The position numbers and the translations under genes are program-made. The notes beneath the pieces were generated by a model, which made no database searches, was not told the DNA's origin, and was given only the letters and a program-made list of their open reading frames with translations. A stretch of 64,000 nt of DNA from JANNNF01 sp040385825. Lineage in GTDB: Bacteria > Pseudomonadota > Alphaproteobacteria > Rhodobacterales > Rhodobacteraceae. The DNA lies in contig JAZKGQ010000026.1 in the NCBI GenBank assembly GCA_040385825.1, forward strand, positions 25,018 through 89,017, in the 5' to 3' direction. Positions 55,609-63,809 of this stretch are shown piece by piece. How positions within the stretch are numbered: position 1 is the first letter of the stretch; each line of letters starts with the position of its first letter.

Positions 55609-56319
55609 TCATTTCAGCAGCAGCGGCCCCGCCAGAAACTGGCGCAGGGCCGCTGTGACAGCCTCTGGCTGTTCCAGTGCGGGCAGATGGCCTGCCCCCT
55701 TGATCACCCGCAGCGTGGCATAGGGCATCAGGCCCACGGTGAATTCCTGCCGCCGCACCGGTACCAGCGTGTCAAATTCCCCCGCCAGGATCAGCGCAGG
55801 CAGCATTGCCCGGCGCAGGGTTTTCTGCTGATCCGGGCGGCGTTGCAGGGCGCGGGACTGGCGTTGGAACATGTCGGGACCAAGCCCGAGCGCCATTTCC
55901 TGAATCGCGGCAAGGGTATCGTCGCGCGTGTCACCGGGGGCAAGGCTGTGGGGCGGGATCTCCTCGGCCATGGCGTGCAGCAGGCGGCCCGATCTGGCCG
56001 CGATGATCCGGGCCTCGCGGGCGGCGGCGGCTTGCGGGGCTTCGGCCAGGGGGTCGGTCGACAACAGCGCCACCCGCGTCACCCGGTCGGGGGCGCGGCG
56101 GATGAGGTCCAGCGCCACATCGCCGCCAAGCCCGTGGCCGATCAGCACAAACTTTGGCGGCAGATGGGGCAGGCAAGCGGCGGACATTTCCTCGACCGTG
56201 CTGCCCGTGACAGGCAGGATCAGCGTCAGGCTGTGCATGGCCCCCAGGGCCACGATCTGCGGCAGGAACGCGCGGGCATCGGCCATGAAGCCGGGGATCA
56301 GGACCAGCGGGTCGGTCAT
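55609..56319 (-). CDS. Alpha/beta hydrolase-fold protein with a Gly in the nucleophile position
   Basis: A 236-residue alpha/beta hydrolase fold. The nucleophile elbow reads LIGHGLGGDVAL near residue 59, with Gly where GxSxG proteins have Ser; the codon is GGG. The acid (AGEFDTLVP near 185) and His (GAGHLPAL near 211) are kept. It may be a pseudo-enzyme or a binding protein. It follows the intact hydrolase gene after 3 bases on the same strand and is convergent to phaZ. Confidence 0.8.
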   Translation of the reverse strand: MTDPLVLIPGFMADARAFLPQIVALGAMHSLTLILPVTGSTVEEMSAACLPHLPPKFVLIGHGLGGDVALDLIRRAPDRVTRVALLSTDPLAEAPQAAAAREARIIAARSGRLLHAMAEEIPPHSLAPGDTRDDTLAAIQEMALGLGPDMFQRQSRALQRRPDQQKTLRRAMLPALILAGEFDTLVPVRRQEFTVGLMPYATLRVIKGAGHLPALEQPEAVTAALRQFLAGPLLLK

Positions 56320-56322
56320 CCC

Positions 56323-57060
56323 TTAACGCTCCGCAATGTTGGTCACGGCCTGCACGATCAGGCCAAGGCACTGGGGCGTGGAAAACCGATGGTCGGCCCC
56401 CTTGACCAGGGTCAGGCGGATATCGGGGCTGGTGGCGTGATCCAGCAGCGACAGGGCGACGGCGGGCGGCACATCGGTATCCGCAGTCCCTTGCAGCAGG
56501 CGCACGGGGAAGGGCAGCGGCAAAGGCTTTTGCAGGACGAGGTTGTTTTGCCCATCCGTCAGCAGGTGGCGGGTAAAGACATAGGGTTCGGGCGAATAGT
56601 CCGAGGCTTCCTCATACCGCCCGGTCGCCTCTATCGTCGCCTTCTGCGCAGGTGTGAAGCCCTGCCACATCCGGTCGGTGAAATCGGGGGCGGGGGCGAT
56701 GCCGACCAGCCCCGCGATGCGGCCCGGAAACCGGCGCGCCAGCAGCAGCGCGATCCAGCCGCCCATGGAGGATCCCACCAGGATCTGCGGCCCGGTGGTC
56801 TGCGCCAGCATATGCGCTGCATCCTGCGCCCAGTCGCTGATGCAGCCGTCAAGGAATGCGCCCGAGGATGCGCCGTGGCCCGAATAGTCAAACCGCAGGA
56901 ACGCCCGGCCGGTGGCCCTGGCCCAGTCGTGCAGATGCAGGGCCTTGGTGCCTGTCATGTCGGATTTGAAGCCGCCAAGGAAGATCACCCCCGGCCCGTT
57001 GCCGGATGTGCGGTCATAGGCAAGCAGGCGACCTTGGGGCGTGGTGAGGACATCGGGCAT
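56323..57060 (-). CDS. Alpha/beta hydrolase
   Basis: A 245-residue hydrolase with oxyanion-side motif FLGGFKSDMTGTKA near residue 27, nucleophile elbow VGSSMGGW near 97 (Ser), acid in GTADTDVPP near 191 and His in GADHRFS near 219, so the triad is complete. ATG at 57060 has GGAG 6 bases upstream; an ATG at 57072 is less well placed. Substrate unknown; palmitoyl-thioesterase-like (ABHD10-type) proteins share this look. Forms an operon with the Gly-variant hydrolase. Confidence 0.85.
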   Translation of the reverse strand: MPDVLTTPQGRLLAYDRTSGNGPGVIFLGGFKSDMTGTKALHLHDWARATGRAFLRFDYSGHGASSGAFLDGCISDWAQDAAHMLAQTTGPQILVGSSMGGWIALLLARRFPGRIAGLVGIAPAPDFTDRMWQGFTPAQKATIEATGRYEEASDYSPEPYVFTRHLLTDGQNNLVLQKPLPLPFPVRLLQGTADTDVPPAVALSLLDHATSPDIRLTLVKGADHRFSTPQCLGLIVQAVTNIAER

Positions 57061-57191
57061 CGCAGGCTCCATCTTGGCCCCCTTCCATAGCGCGGAGGCG
57101 TTGACTTTGCCATGCCACCAGCGCAAAACCGCCACCGATATAACCCGCAACCGGGCGTTTCGTAGGCGCCAAAACGACGAGGAGGACAGCC

Positions 57192-59150
57192 ATGTCCCGG
57201 ATTTCCCTGACGTTCCCTGATGGCAATACCCGCGATTACCCCGCTGGCGTGACGCCTGCCGAGGTGGCAGCCTCCATCAGCACCAGCCTTGCCAAGAAGG
57301 CAATCTCGGCATCGGTGGGCGGCGTGCATTGGGATATGCAATGGCCGATCCCGGCAGATGCCTCGATCGCCATTCACACCATGGCCGATGACGCACAGGC
57401 GCTGGAACTGATCCGCCATGATCTGGCGCATATCATGGCGCGCGCGGTGCAGGAAATCTGGCCGGATGTGAAGGTCACCATCGGCCCGGTGCGCGATTAC
57501 GGCTGGTTCTATGACTTTGACCGGGCGGAACCCTTCACGCCCGAGGATCTGGCGGTGATCGAAGCCCGCATGAAGCAGATCATCAACGCCCGCGACCCCG
57601 TGCGCACCGAGGTTTGGGACCGTGCCCGCGCCATTGCGTTCTATGAGGCCGCGGGCGAGCCGTTCAAGGTGGAACTGATCAACCGCATTCCGGAAGGCGA
57701 GGATTTGCGGATGTACTGGCACGGCAACTGGCAGGATTTCTGCCGGGGTCCGCATCTGGCCAACACGGGGCAGGTGCCTGCCGATGCGTTCAAGCTGACC
57801 CATGTGGCGGGTGCCTATTGGCTAGGGGATTCCAGCCGCCCGATGTTGCAGCGGATTTATGGCCTCGCATTCAAGAACCGCGACGACCTGAAGGCGCATC
57901 AAACCATGCTGGAGGAGGCCGCAAAGCGTGACCACCGCAAGCTGGGCCGCGAGATGGAACTGTTCCACCTGCAGGAAGAAGCGCCGGGCATGGTGTTCTG
58001 GCATCCCAACGGCTGGATGATCTACCGTACGCTTGAGGACTACATGCGCGGGCGTCTGCGGGTGGCGGGCTACAAGGAGATCAAGACGCCGCAGGTGGTG
58101 GACCGGGTGCTGTGGGAAAAGTCGGGCCATTGGGAGGCCTACCGCGAGAACATGTTCATCGTCGAGGTGGACGAGGAAGGGGCACGCGAAAAGCGCATCA
58201 ACGCGCTGAAACCGATGAACTGCCCCTGCCATGTTCAGGTTTATAATCAGGGGCTTAAATCCTACCGCGACCTGCCTTTGCGGCTGGCGGAATTCGGGTC
58301 TTGCCACCGGTACGAATCCTCGGGGTCGATGCATGGCCTCATGCGGGTGCGGGGCTTTACGCAGGATGACGCGCATATCTTCTGCACCGAAGAACAGATT
58401 GAAGGGGAATGCGCTGCCTTCATTCAGCTTCTGTCATCGGTCTACAAAGACCTTGGGTTCGAGTCTTTCGACATCAAGCTGTCCACCCGCCCCGATGTGC
58501 GCATCGGCACCGACGCCCAGTGGGACAAGGTGGAAGGCGCGTTGCAGGGGGCCATCGAAAAGCTGGGCCTGCCCTATGAGGTCAACCCCGGCGACGGTGC
58601 GTTCTATGGCCCCAAGCTGGATTTCAAGCTGACCGACGCGATTGGCCGCCAATGGCAATGCGGCACGTTCCAGGTTGATCCGAACCTGCCCGACCGTCTT
58701 GGGGCGGAATATGTCGGCGAAGACGGGGCCAAGCACCGCCCGTACATGCTGCACCGCGCCATTCTGGGCAGCTTTGAACGCTTCATCGGCATCTTGCTGG
58801 AAAACTATGCCGGGCGGTTGCCGTTCTGGCTGGCACCGCGCCAGGTGGTGGTGGCCAGCATCGTGTCGGATGCCGACGGGTTTGCGCATGAGGTGGTGGC
58901 AGCCCTGCGCAAGGCCGGGGTCCGGGCCGAGGCGGACGTGCGCAACGAAAAGATCAACTACAAGGTCCGCGAACACTCGGTGGGCAAGGTGCCGGTCATT
59001 CTGGCCATCGGCATGAAAGAAGTCGAGGAGCGGACGGTTTCCATCCGCCGTCTGGGCGAGAACCGGACCGACACCCGACCGCTGGATCAGGCACTGGCCG
59101 AACTGGGGTTCGAGGCCTTGCCCCCCGTGTCGCAACCCGTGTCGCAATAG
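57192..59150 (+). CDS. thrS: Threonyl-tRNA synthetase
   Basis: A 652-residue class II synthetase. Order: TGS domain (1-62, ISLTFPDGNTRDYPAGVTP), editing/SAD domain (about 65-235, with the HDLAH region IRHDLAHIMARAVQE), catalytic core with LKPMNCPCHVQVYNQGLKS near 340 (zinc Cys) and motif 2 RLAEFGSCHRYESSG near 365, and anticodon-binding HGTP domain (about 545-645). GGAGGACAGCC precedes the ATG. Editing residues appear intact. Confidence 0.97.
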   Translation: MSRISLTFPDGNTRDYPAGVTPAEVAASISTSLAKKAISASVGGVHWDMQWPIPADASIAIHTMADDAQALELIRHDLAHIMARAVQEIWPDVKVTIGPVRDYGWFYDFDRAEPFTPEDLAVIEARMKQIINARDPVRTEVWDRARAIAFYEAAGEPFKVELINRIPEGEDLRMYWHGNWQDFCRGPHLANTGQVPADAFKLTHVAGAYWLGDSSRPMLQRIYGLAFKNRDDLKAHQTMLEEAAKRDHRKLGREMELFHLQEEAPGMVFWHPNGWMIYRTLEDYMRGRLRVAGYKEIKTPQVVDRVLWEKSGHWEAYRENMFIVEVDEEGAREKRINALKPMNCPCHVQVYNQGLKSYRDLPLRLAEFGSCHRYESSGSMHGLMRVRGFTQDDAHIFCTEEQIEGECAAFIQLLSSVYKDLGFESFDIKLSTRPDVRIGTDAQWDKVEGALQGAIEKLGLPYEVNPGDGAFYGPKLDFKLTDAIGRQWQCGTFQVDPNLPDRLGAEYVGEDGAKHRPYMLHRAILGSFERFIGILLENYAGRLPFWLAPRQVVVASIVSDADGFAHEVVAALRKAGVRAEADVRNEKINYKVREHSVGKVPVILAIGMKEVEERTVSIRRLGENRTDTRPLDQALAELGFEALPPVSQPVSQ

Positions 59151-59257
59151 GCCAGCCACCAGAGGCCTGCCACCGGATGATTGACGAAAGCCGCAGGCCC
59201 CGACCTGCGCCTTTCGGTTGGCCACAGCTTCGGTCCGGCCTTGCGTTTTGTTACATC

Positions 59258-59286
59258 TGATCCGGGGGATCCGGGCAAAATTACTG
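59258..59286 (+). promoter_or_regulatory. Possible ECF-type (RpoE-like) promoter of the bufferin operon
   Basis: TGATCC, an 18-base spacer and TACTG lie 84 bases before the bufA start. The Rhodobacter RpoE consensus, as I recall it, is TGATCC-N18-TAAGA, so the -35 and spacing are exact but the -10 matches only partly. An 8-base direct repeat GATCCGGG overlaps the -35. Confidence 0.3.
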
Positions 59287-59370
59287 TGATTGGCGCCGCG
59301 CTGTTTGTCGTGGTTATCTGCATGGCAGTCGCATTGCCTGCGGCAGAACCGAACTGAAAAGGGATCGACC

Positions 59371-59661
59371 ATGACCATTCATCTGAAGTCTGCCGCCGTG
59401 GCTGGCGCACTGGCCGCCCTGTCGGCCCAATTTGCGGCCCCCGTTGCGGCGCAGGATGCGCAGGAAAAGTGCTTTGGCGTTGCCTTGGCCGGACAGAATG
59501 ACTGTGCGGCCGGGGAAGGCACCACCTGTGCCGGCACGTCCAAGGTAGATTATCAGGGCAATTCGTGGTCGCTGGTGCCGGCCGGCACCTGCACCACCAT
59601 CGAACTGCCCGATGCCCGTGTCGGCAGTCTGGAGCCGCTGGACCGCGATCTGGCCGGCTGA
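59371..59661 (+). CDS. bufA1: Bufferin precursor, BufA1/DUF2282 family
   Basis: A 96-residue secreted precursor peptide. Signal peptide about residues 1-27 (cut after PVAA), then a core with four Cys at 34, 45, 53 and 74 in the family pattern KCFGVALAGQNDCAAGEG, TTCAGTSKVDYQGNSW and VPAGTC. In bufferins two of these Cys are modified by an MNIO enzyme before export, giving a copper-chelating peptide in the periplasm. AAAAGGGATCGACC precedes the ATG. The next three genes are the modifying enzyme, its partner and DoxX. Confidence 0.92.
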   Translation: MTIHLKSAAVAGALAALSAQFAAPVAAQDAQEKCFGVALAGQNDCAAGEGTTCAGTSKVDYQGNSWSLVPAGTCTTIELPDARVGSLEPLDRDLAG

Positions 59662-59732
59662 GGCTTGCCCCCCCTGCTGTCTGCCCCCTCCGGTGTCCGC
59701 ATCGGGCGGGGCCTTTGACGAAAGGCTGCGCC

Positions 59733-60581
59733 ATGTTCGACCACCCCCGCGCGGCTTTGCCCGCAGGCCCCGGAGTGGGCTACAAGCCCCAGCATCTTGC
59801 CGCGATCCTGGCCGATCCGGCCCCGATGCAATGGCTTGAGATTCATGCCGAAAACTACATGGGCGCGGGTGGGCGGCCGCTGGCGCAACTGCGGCATCTG
59901 GCGGAACGGTTTCCGGTTTCGGTGCATGGGGTGGGCCTGTCGATTGGCGGCGAGGCGGCGTTGGACGCCGATCATCTGGCGCGGTTGCGCCATCTGTGCG
60001 GCTGGCTGGCCCCTGCAAGCTTTTCGGAACATCTGGCATGGTCGACCCATGACGGGGCCTATCTGAACGACCTGTTGCCGGTGCCCTACACGACAGCGAC
60101 GCAGGCGCGGGTCTGTGATCACATCGATCAGGTGCAAGAGGTTCTGGGGCGGCGGATGCTGCTGGAAAATCCGTCCACCTATCTGACCTTCACGGAATCG
60201 CATTTGGCTGAGGTGGATTTTCTGGCCGGGATTGCCCGCCGCACGGGCTGCGGCCTGTTGCTGGATGTGAACAACGTGCATGTCTCGGCGATCAATCAGG
60301 GCAGCGATGCGCAGGCCTATATCGATGCCTTTCCACTGGATCTGGTGGGAGAGGTTCATCTGGGCGGGCATGAGGCCGATCTGGGCGACCACGGGGCCGC
60401 GCTGCTGATCGACAGCCATGCGGCGGCGGTGGCCGATCCGGTCTGGGCGCTGTTCGCAGCCGTGATCGCCCGTGCAGGCGCCCTGCCGACGCTGATCGAA
60501 TGGGACAATGACCTGCCCGATTGGCCGGTGCTGGCCGCCGAGGCCCGCCGTGCGGCGGCGGTGCTGGAGGGGGTCGCATGA
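59733..60581 (+). CDS. bufB: Multinuclear non-heme iron oxidative enzyme (MNIO, DUF692), BufB
   Basis: A 282-residue TIM-barrel enzyme that modifies Cys residues of the bufferin precursor using an iron cluster and O2. Likely metal or catalytic residues in the family pattern: His65 (SVHGVGLSIG), Glu99-His100 (SEHLAW), Glu145-Asn146 (LLENPSTY), Asp176/His181 (LLLDVNNVHVS), His207 and His211 (EVHLGGHE), Asp225/His227 and Glu254 (IEWDND). ATG at 59733 follows GAAAGGCTGCGCC. The bufC gene overlaps its end as ATGA. Confidence 0.93.
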   Translation: MFDHPRAALPAGPGVGYKPQHLAAILADPAPMQWLEIHAENYMGAGGRPLAQLRHLAERFPVSVHGVGLSIGGEAALDADHLARLRHLCGWLAPASFSEHLAWSTHDGAYLNDLLPVPYTTATQARVCDHIDQVQEVLGRRMLLENPSTYLTFTESHLAEVDFLAGIARRTGCGLLLDVNNVHVSAINQGSDAQAYIDAFPLDLVGEVHLGGHEADLGDHGAALLIDSHAAAVADPVWALFAAVIARAGALPTLIEWDNDLPDWPVLAAEARRAAAVLEGVA

Positions 60582-61303
60582 CCCAGGCCGCTTTTGCCGC
60601 CGCCCTTCTGGACCCCGATCTTGCGGTGCCGGACGGGCTGACCGACCCGCAGGGACGGGCGGCTGCGCTGCGGTTCGGGGTGTACCGCAACAACGTGGTG
60701 TCCAGCCTGACAAAGGTGCTGGAGGCCGGGTTTCCGGTGGTGCGCGCCTTGGTGGGCGATGGGTTCTTTGCCGCCATGGCAGGGGCGTTCCTGCGCAGGC
60801 ATCCACCGACATCGCGCATCCTGATGCTGTATGGCGATGAATTCCCTGCGTTTGTGCAAAGGTTTCCGCCGGTTTCGCATCTGGGATACCTGCCCGACGT
60901 GGCACGGCTGGAACTTGCCCTGCGCCAATCCTACCATGCGGCCGATGGCGTGCCGCTGTCGGCAGATATGCTGACGCCGGACCGGCTGCTGACGGCGCGG
61001 TTGCATTTCGCGCCGGCGCTGCGGCTGGTGACTTCGGATTGGCCGGTGTGGTCGATCTGGGCGGCGCATATGCGTGGCGGGCTGATGCCGACCGCCATGC
61101 AGGGCGAGTCGGTGGTGATCCTGCGCCCTGGCTATGACCCCGACCCAAGGCCTCTGGCCCCGGCTTGCGTCCCTGTTCTTGCCGCCCTGCTGGCCACAGA
61201 GCCGTTGGAGAGTGCCTTGGACCATGCAGGCGAAGGCTTTGATCTGACAGATTTTCTGGCGCTGCTGCTTGGCGGTGGGGCCATCACGGGACTGGCACCA
61301 TGA
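60578..61303 (+). CDS. bufC: BufC, DUF2063 domain partner protein
   Basis: A 241-residue protein whose N-terminal ~90 residues form the DNA-binding-like DUF2063 helical domain (RFGVYRNNVVSSLTKVLEAG near 32, FPVVRALVGDGFFAAMAGAF near 52). It is thought to present the precursor peptide to the MNIO enzyme. GGAGGGGGTCGC lies upstream. It overlaps bufB and DoxX by 4 bases each, so all three are translated together. Confidence 0.88.
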   Translation: MTQAAFAAALLDPDLAVPDGLTDPQGRAAALRFGVYRNNVVSSLTKVLEAGFPVVRALVGDGFFAAMAGAFLRRHPPTSRILMLYGDEFPAFVQRFPPVSHLGYLPDVARLELALRQSYHAADGVPLSADMLTPDRLLTARLHFAPALRLVTSDWPVWSIWAAHMRGGLMPTAMQGESVVILRPGYDPDPRPLAPACVPVLAALLATEPLESALDHAGEGFDLTDFLALLLGGGAITGLAP

Positions 61304-61845
61304 CCGCGATAACCGCCACCTACAACCGCATTGCCGCCCTGCTGGGCCGGCTGGCCCCCCTGCTGTTGCCCGTGCTGGCCCGGCTGGTGTTTGCGGGCGT
61401 TCTGCTGGGGTATTTCTGGTCGTCGGGGCTGACGAAACTGGGGCCGGATCTGCTGACCCCTTCGCAGGGTGCCTATGCGCAGATCTTCCCGCGCGCGTTC
61501 GAGGCCGCGGGCTATGACGTGGCGCAGCTTGGCCTGTGGCCGCGGCTGGTGGTGCTGGCGGGCACGGCGGCAGAATTCCTGCTGCCGCTGATGATCGTGC
61601 TGGGGCTGCTGACGCGTCTGGCGGCCCTGGGGATGATCGGCTTTGTCGCGCTGCAAAGCCTGACCGACATTTTCGGCCACAAGGCCGGGCCGGGCACGGT
61701 CGGCGCGTGGTTTGATGCCGCGTCGGATGCGGCGATCCTGGATCAGCGGGCGCTCTGGCTGATTTTGCTGGCGGTTCTGCTGATGAAAGGGGCGGGCGCG
61801 CTGTCGGTCGATGCGCTGGTGGCCCGGCTTGGCAATCGGGCTTGA
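61300..61845 (+). CDS. DoxX family membrane protein of the bufferin operon
   Basis: A 181-residue inner-membrane protein with four hydrophobic segments (about 22-44, 74-95, 98-120, 140-162) and the DoxX mark YFWSSGLTKLGPDLLTP near residue 38. DoxX proteins commonly close bufferin operons; their role may be in redox or quinone supply, not proven. Confidence 0.88.
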   Translation: MTAITATYNRIAALLGRLAPLLLPVLARLVFAGVLLGYFWSSGLTKLGPDLLTPSQGAYAQIFPRAFEAAGYDVAQLGLWPRLVVLAGTAAEFLLPLMIVLGLLTRLAALGMIGFVALQSLTDIFGHKAGPGTVGAWFDAASDAAILDQRALWLILLAVLLMKGAGALSVDALVARLGNRA

Positions 61846-61985
61846 TTTTATGAAAAGCCGTGGCATCCTTGGGTTTAGTGACGACTGATGTTCTGACCGC
61901 CTCTCGACCCCGAAGGCAATGGAAGAGATCGTTGCACGGCCCATGGCAATATCGCCACGGGAGGGTACGCGAGAGGAGATGCGGC

Positions 61986-62192
61986 ATGCCGACTGGCACC
62001 GTAAAGTGGTTCAACAGCACCAAGGGCTATGGCTTCATTGCGCCCGATGATGGCGGCAAGGATGTGTTCGTGCATATCTCGGCGGTCGAACGGGCCGGGC
62101 TTAAAAGCCTGAACGACAACCAGAAAATCGGCTACGATCTGCAGTCCGGCCGGGATGGCAAGGAATCGGCCGGCGATCTGCGGCTTTTGTAA
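61986..62192 (+). CDS. Cold-shock protein, CspA family
   Basis: A 68-residue single OB-fold RNA chaperone: TGTVKWFNSTKGYGFIAPDD with RNP1 KGYGFI, and RNP2 VFVHI near residue 28. GAGAGGAGATGCGGC precedes the ATG. A 140-base untranslated stretch before it is of the length usual for cold-shock leaders. Confidence 0.95.
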   Translation: MPTGTVKWFNSTKGYGFIAPDDGGKDVFVHISAVERAGLKSLNDNQKIGYDLQSGRDGKESAGDLRLL

Positions 62193-62201
62193 CACTACTG
62201 C

Positions 62202-62227
62202 GCGACGGCCCCGGATGGGGCTGTCGC
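62202..62227. terminator. Hairpin between convergent csp and arsC-like genes
   Basis: An 11-bp stem GCGACGGCCCC / GGGGCTGTCGC (one wobble) with loop GGAT sits in the 37-base gap. No T run follows on either strand. It may end both transcripts. Confidence 0.5.
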
Positions 62228-62229
62228 CG

Positions 62230-62553
62230 CTACAGCAAGGCGGCCTCGACCTTGGCATCCCAGCCGATGTGCCAGCCGCTGTCCGTGCGGATCAGCGGGC
62301 GTTTCATGACAGCGGGTTGCGCGGCGATCTGCGCCTCAGGCTCCGACGCCTTCAGGTACTCGTTGAAGCCGCGATAGGTGGTGGACTGCTTGTTGACCGC
62401 AAGGCCGCCGAATTCCTGAACGATTTCCGTGATTTCAGCCTCGGACAACGGCTGCGTCCGCACATCGCGGAACTGCACGTCATGCCCGGCTGCGGCCAAT
62501 GCCTTCAGCGCCTTCTTGCAGGTGTCACAGGTGGAAATGCCGTACAGGATCAT
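62230..62553 (-). CDS. ArsC/Spx-like reductase family protein
   Basis: A 107-residue thioredoxin-fold protein: MILYGISTCDTCKKALKALA with a C9-x-x-C12 motif, GFNEYLKASEP near 62 and VMKRPLIRTDSGWHIG near 82. Most likely an arsenate reductase-like or glutathione-linked reductase (YffB type). No ars operon is near, so arsenate as substrate is not assumed. Confidence 0.85.
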   Translation of the reverse strand: MILYGISTCDTCKKALKALAAAGHDVQFRDVRTQPLSEAEITEIVQEFGGLAVNKQSTTYRGFNEYLKASEPEAQIAAQPAVMKRPLIRTDSGWHIGWDAKVEAALL

Positions 62554-62604
62554 GACGCTGCCCTTGGTTGAGATGCCGCCACGATCACCAATCGCAGGCC
62601 GCCG

Positions 62605-63000
62605 TCAAGCGGTGATCGCACGGGTCAGGGCAAGCCCGCCCCAGGCGCAAAGCGCGGTGACGATGGTGCCCCAGGTCAGGTCGGCGGCCACCATCTGCCA
62701 GCTCCAATCACGCATGATGGCATAGCTGGTGAATTCATAGGTGCCATAGGCCATTGCCCCGATGATCATTGCCGGAACCACCACCGGCGTATCCGACTTC
62801 AGCGCGGGATAGCTGACAAGGTAGACCAGCCCCGCCACATAGGCCGCATAAAACACCGCCGCCGGGCCAAGACGCAAAGGCTCGGCCAGCAGCGTGCCGA
62901 TGTGGCGGGTGAACAGCGGTTTCATCACCAGGGTCAGCATGATCGCATCAAGGACCAGAAAAATGACAAGCGTGGTGGCGTAGAGGACGGCAATTTGCAT
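62605..63000 (-). CDS. DUF2177 family membrane protein
   Basis: A 131-residue protein with four transmembrane helices (about 5-27, 44-66, 72-95, 106-127) and the DUF2177 pattern TLVIFLVLDAIMLTLVMKPLF near residue 9 (partly quoted) and YGTYEFTSYAIMRDW near 84. Function unknown. It shares its strand with the ArsC-like gene 51 bases downstream. Confidence 0.88.
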   Translation of the reverse strand: MQIAVLYATTLVIFLVLDAIMLTLVMKPLFTRHIGTLLAEPLRLGPAAVFYAAYVAGLVYLVSYPALKSDTPVVVPAMIIGAMAYGTYEFTSYAIMRDWSWQMVAADLTWGTIVTALCAWGGLALTRAITA

Positions 63001-63057
63001 GAGGCGGCTCCCTTTGAGGAAAGGGTAGCGCTATTCCTTGCGCTGTCCACCAGCGGT

Positions 63058-63432
63058 TCAGATGCGGTTGCGCAGCCAGTCGGCAAGGTCGGGTTCCTCG
63101 ATCAACCCCTGGGCGGCGCGAATGATGATCTGGCCAACCTCGACCGTGTTCCAGGTCATCTGGATGCCATTGAGGTCGAGGCAGACATACATGGACCGAA
63201 ACGCGGTGCGCTTGTTGCCGTCGTTGAAGCAATGGCCGCGCGCGACCGCAATCGCATAGGCGGCTGCGAGGTCGAAGATGTCGTTGATCATGCCATAGGC
63301 GAGGCGATTGTCGACGCGGGCAAGGGCCGAGTCCAGCGATTTGTCCCGCGCCCGCCCCGGCAATTCGCCGGGGTTCAGAATGGCATCATGGATCACTTCG
63401 ACCAATTCGGGGGTCAGCAGGTGATAGGTCAT
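63058..63432 (-). CDS. doc: Doc-type toxin of a Phd-Doc system
   Basis: A 124-residue Fic-fold toxin. The active motif is HCFNDGNKRTAF (residues 67-78): Lys replaces the second glycine of Fic proteins, the Doc type that phosphorylates EF-Tu rather than AMPylating. Its ATG overlaps the antitoxin stop as ATGA. Confidence 0.92.
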   Translation of the reverse strand: MTYHLLTPELVEVIHDAILNPGELPGRARDKSLDSALARVDNRLAYGMINDIFDLAAAYAIAVARGHCFNDGNKRTAFRSMYVCLDLNGIQMTWNTVEVGQIIIRAAQGLIEEPDLADWLRNRI

Positions 63433-63677
63433 TTGTCCTTCAGGTAATCCAGAACGGGCTGAGAGGAGGCACGGGTGCGGGCGAGGCTTTCCATCACCTC
63501 CTCCATCGTGGCCACGCGATGATCCTGCGGCCCGATCGCCTCGGCGGGCACGAAATAGCCGACGAGGGCCGAATTTTTCAGGATCGCCACAGGCTTGCCG
63601 TTCGCCCGTTCCAGCACTTTGTGCGGCTCGCGCATTTCGGTCATGGTGGCGATATGGGGAGTGAGGAGGTGTGTCAT
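63429..63677 (-). CDS. phd: Phd/YefM-type antitoxin
   Basis: An 82-residue antitoxin. The N-terminal DNA-binding part reads REPHKVLERANGKPVAIL near residue 16 and the C terminus (VATMEEVMESLARTRASSQP) would wrap the toxin. ATG at 63677 is chosen from family length; upstream in-frame codons contain the promoter. Neutralises Doc and should autoregulate the operon through the operator below. Confidence 0.88.
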   Translation of the reverse strand: MTHLLTPHIATMTEMREPHKVLERANGKPVAILKNSALVGYFVPAEAIGPQDHRVATMEEVMESLARTRASSQPVLDYLKDK

Positions 63678-63695
63678 GGGATGCGTCCTGTGGTT

Positions 63696-63732
63696 TGTAT
63701 TGAAATATACATTGCAGTACACAAAATTTCAA
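63696..63732 (-). promoter_or_regulatory. Phd-Doc promoter with overlapping operator
   Basis: Minus strand TTGAAA (63727-63732), 17 bases, TATATT (63704-63709). An inverted repeat TGTAT-TGAAAT-ATACA (63696-63711) covers the -10 and a related half-site lies in the spacer. This is the expected arrangement for antitoxin autorepression. Confidence 0.75.
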
Positions 63733-63737
63733 GGGGG

Positions 63738-63809
63738 TCGTCCAGGCACAGGCCGGGGCCCCGGTGTGGCGTGTCCGGTTGGCCGAGGTCCCGGCCTGCG
63801 CCGGGACGA
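63738..63809. repeat. REP-like inverted-repeat element
   Basis: Arms TCGTCC...AGGCCGGGGCC and GGTCCCGGCCTGCGCCGGGACGA are imperfect inverted repeats around a 24-base centre. The right arm, read on the minus strand, matches the palindromes at 4291 and 30155 apart from a C/T and G/A pair that preserves base pairing. Confidence 0.65.

Noticed and set aside
62230..62553. Arsenate resistance operon
   Set aside because: The ArsC-like protein stands without arsR, arsB or acr3 nearby, so only the fold is assigned.
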